Of a DNA stretch of 31,365 nt, positions 31,306-31,365 are shown one piece after another; the stretch's first letter is position 1; each line of letters opens with the position of its first letter. The position numbers and the translations under genes were made by a program. The notes beneath the pieces were generated by a model. It was not told the origin of the DNA. It saw only the letters and a program-made list of their open reading frames with translations, and did no database searches. The DNA is from an uncultured Prevotella sp. (GTDB lineage: Bacteria; Bacteroidota; Bacteroidia; Bacteroidales; Bacteroidaceae), in NCBI GenBank assembly GCA_937898715.1, contig CALEKA010000118.1:1-31365 (forward strand). Direction: 5' to 3'.

Positions 31306-31365
31306 CTGTAGCGGAGAGAGAGGGATTTTATACCACTCTACCACCTTCTGTAACTCGTTGATATT
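31304..31365. repeat. 60-bp boundary repeat, copy 2 (runs off window)
   Basis: This is the counterpart of 24101-24160 with an extra AG and a few substitutions. It may continue past the window end. A minus-strand frame enters from the right edge and stops at 31258 (35 codons inside the window) and could be the tail of a gene beyond the window, but it shows no recognisable domain. Confidence 0.7.

Overview
The window looks like a chromosome segment of a Bacteroidales bacterium, most likely Prevotella-like. The basis is the repeated TAnnTTTG -7 promoter boxes, weak or absent Shine-Dalgarno sequences, many short lipoproteins, a TonB-dependent receptor with DUF4625-type lipoproteins, and short C-terminal tails of the kind Prevotellaceae put on secreted multidomain proteins. 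The species cannot be fixed from the sequence alone.

Positions 1-18,680 read as ordinary core chromosome of moderate GC. On the minus strand there are an HrpB helicase, a beta-helix lipoprotein and a PepD dipeptidase. Face-to-face promoters then lead into a plus-strand small membrane protein plus Skp/OmpH lipoprotein pair, followed by a patatin-like phospholipase and a minus-strand secreted Ig-like protein. A five-gene plus-strand locus (10,518-18,680) follows: a His/Cys-rich small membrane protein, a ZnuD-like TonB-dependent receptor, two metal-locus-type lipoproteins and a 1,506-residue secreted papain-fold (C1) protease carrying Fn3, LamG and PKD modules. I infer a transition-metal (zinc-like) acquisition locus with an attached surface protease.

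Positions 18,681-20,613 are repeat-rich. Two 235-bp copies of a fold-back element flank a small integral membrane protein, and a third, shorter member lies at 7,367-7,480. They are followed by about 450 bp of gene-free DNA with short tandem repeats.

Positions 20,614-31,365 are clearly AT-richer and look acquired. Two blocks of about 3.6 kb (20,578-24,160 and 27,674-31,365) share the same left boundary (a 37-bp repeat), the same right boundary (a covarying hairpin plus a 60-bp repeat) and a paralogous pair inside (a 114-residue secreted protein and a phosphodiester-glycosidase-like protein). The pair is intact in block 1 and decayed in block 2. Other cargo differs: DUF1810, LytTR and DUF4846 in block 1; an L,D-transpeptidase, a membrane protein and two Fic remnants in block 2.

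Between the blocks sits a compact four-gene operon (27,491 to 24,403): an unknown protein, an RNase J-like beta-CASP hydrolase, a PD-(D/E)XK-like protein and an MPPED-like metallophosphoesterase. This is the best candidate here for an undescribed nucleic-acid-processing or defence-type system. That role is inference from domain content and context only.
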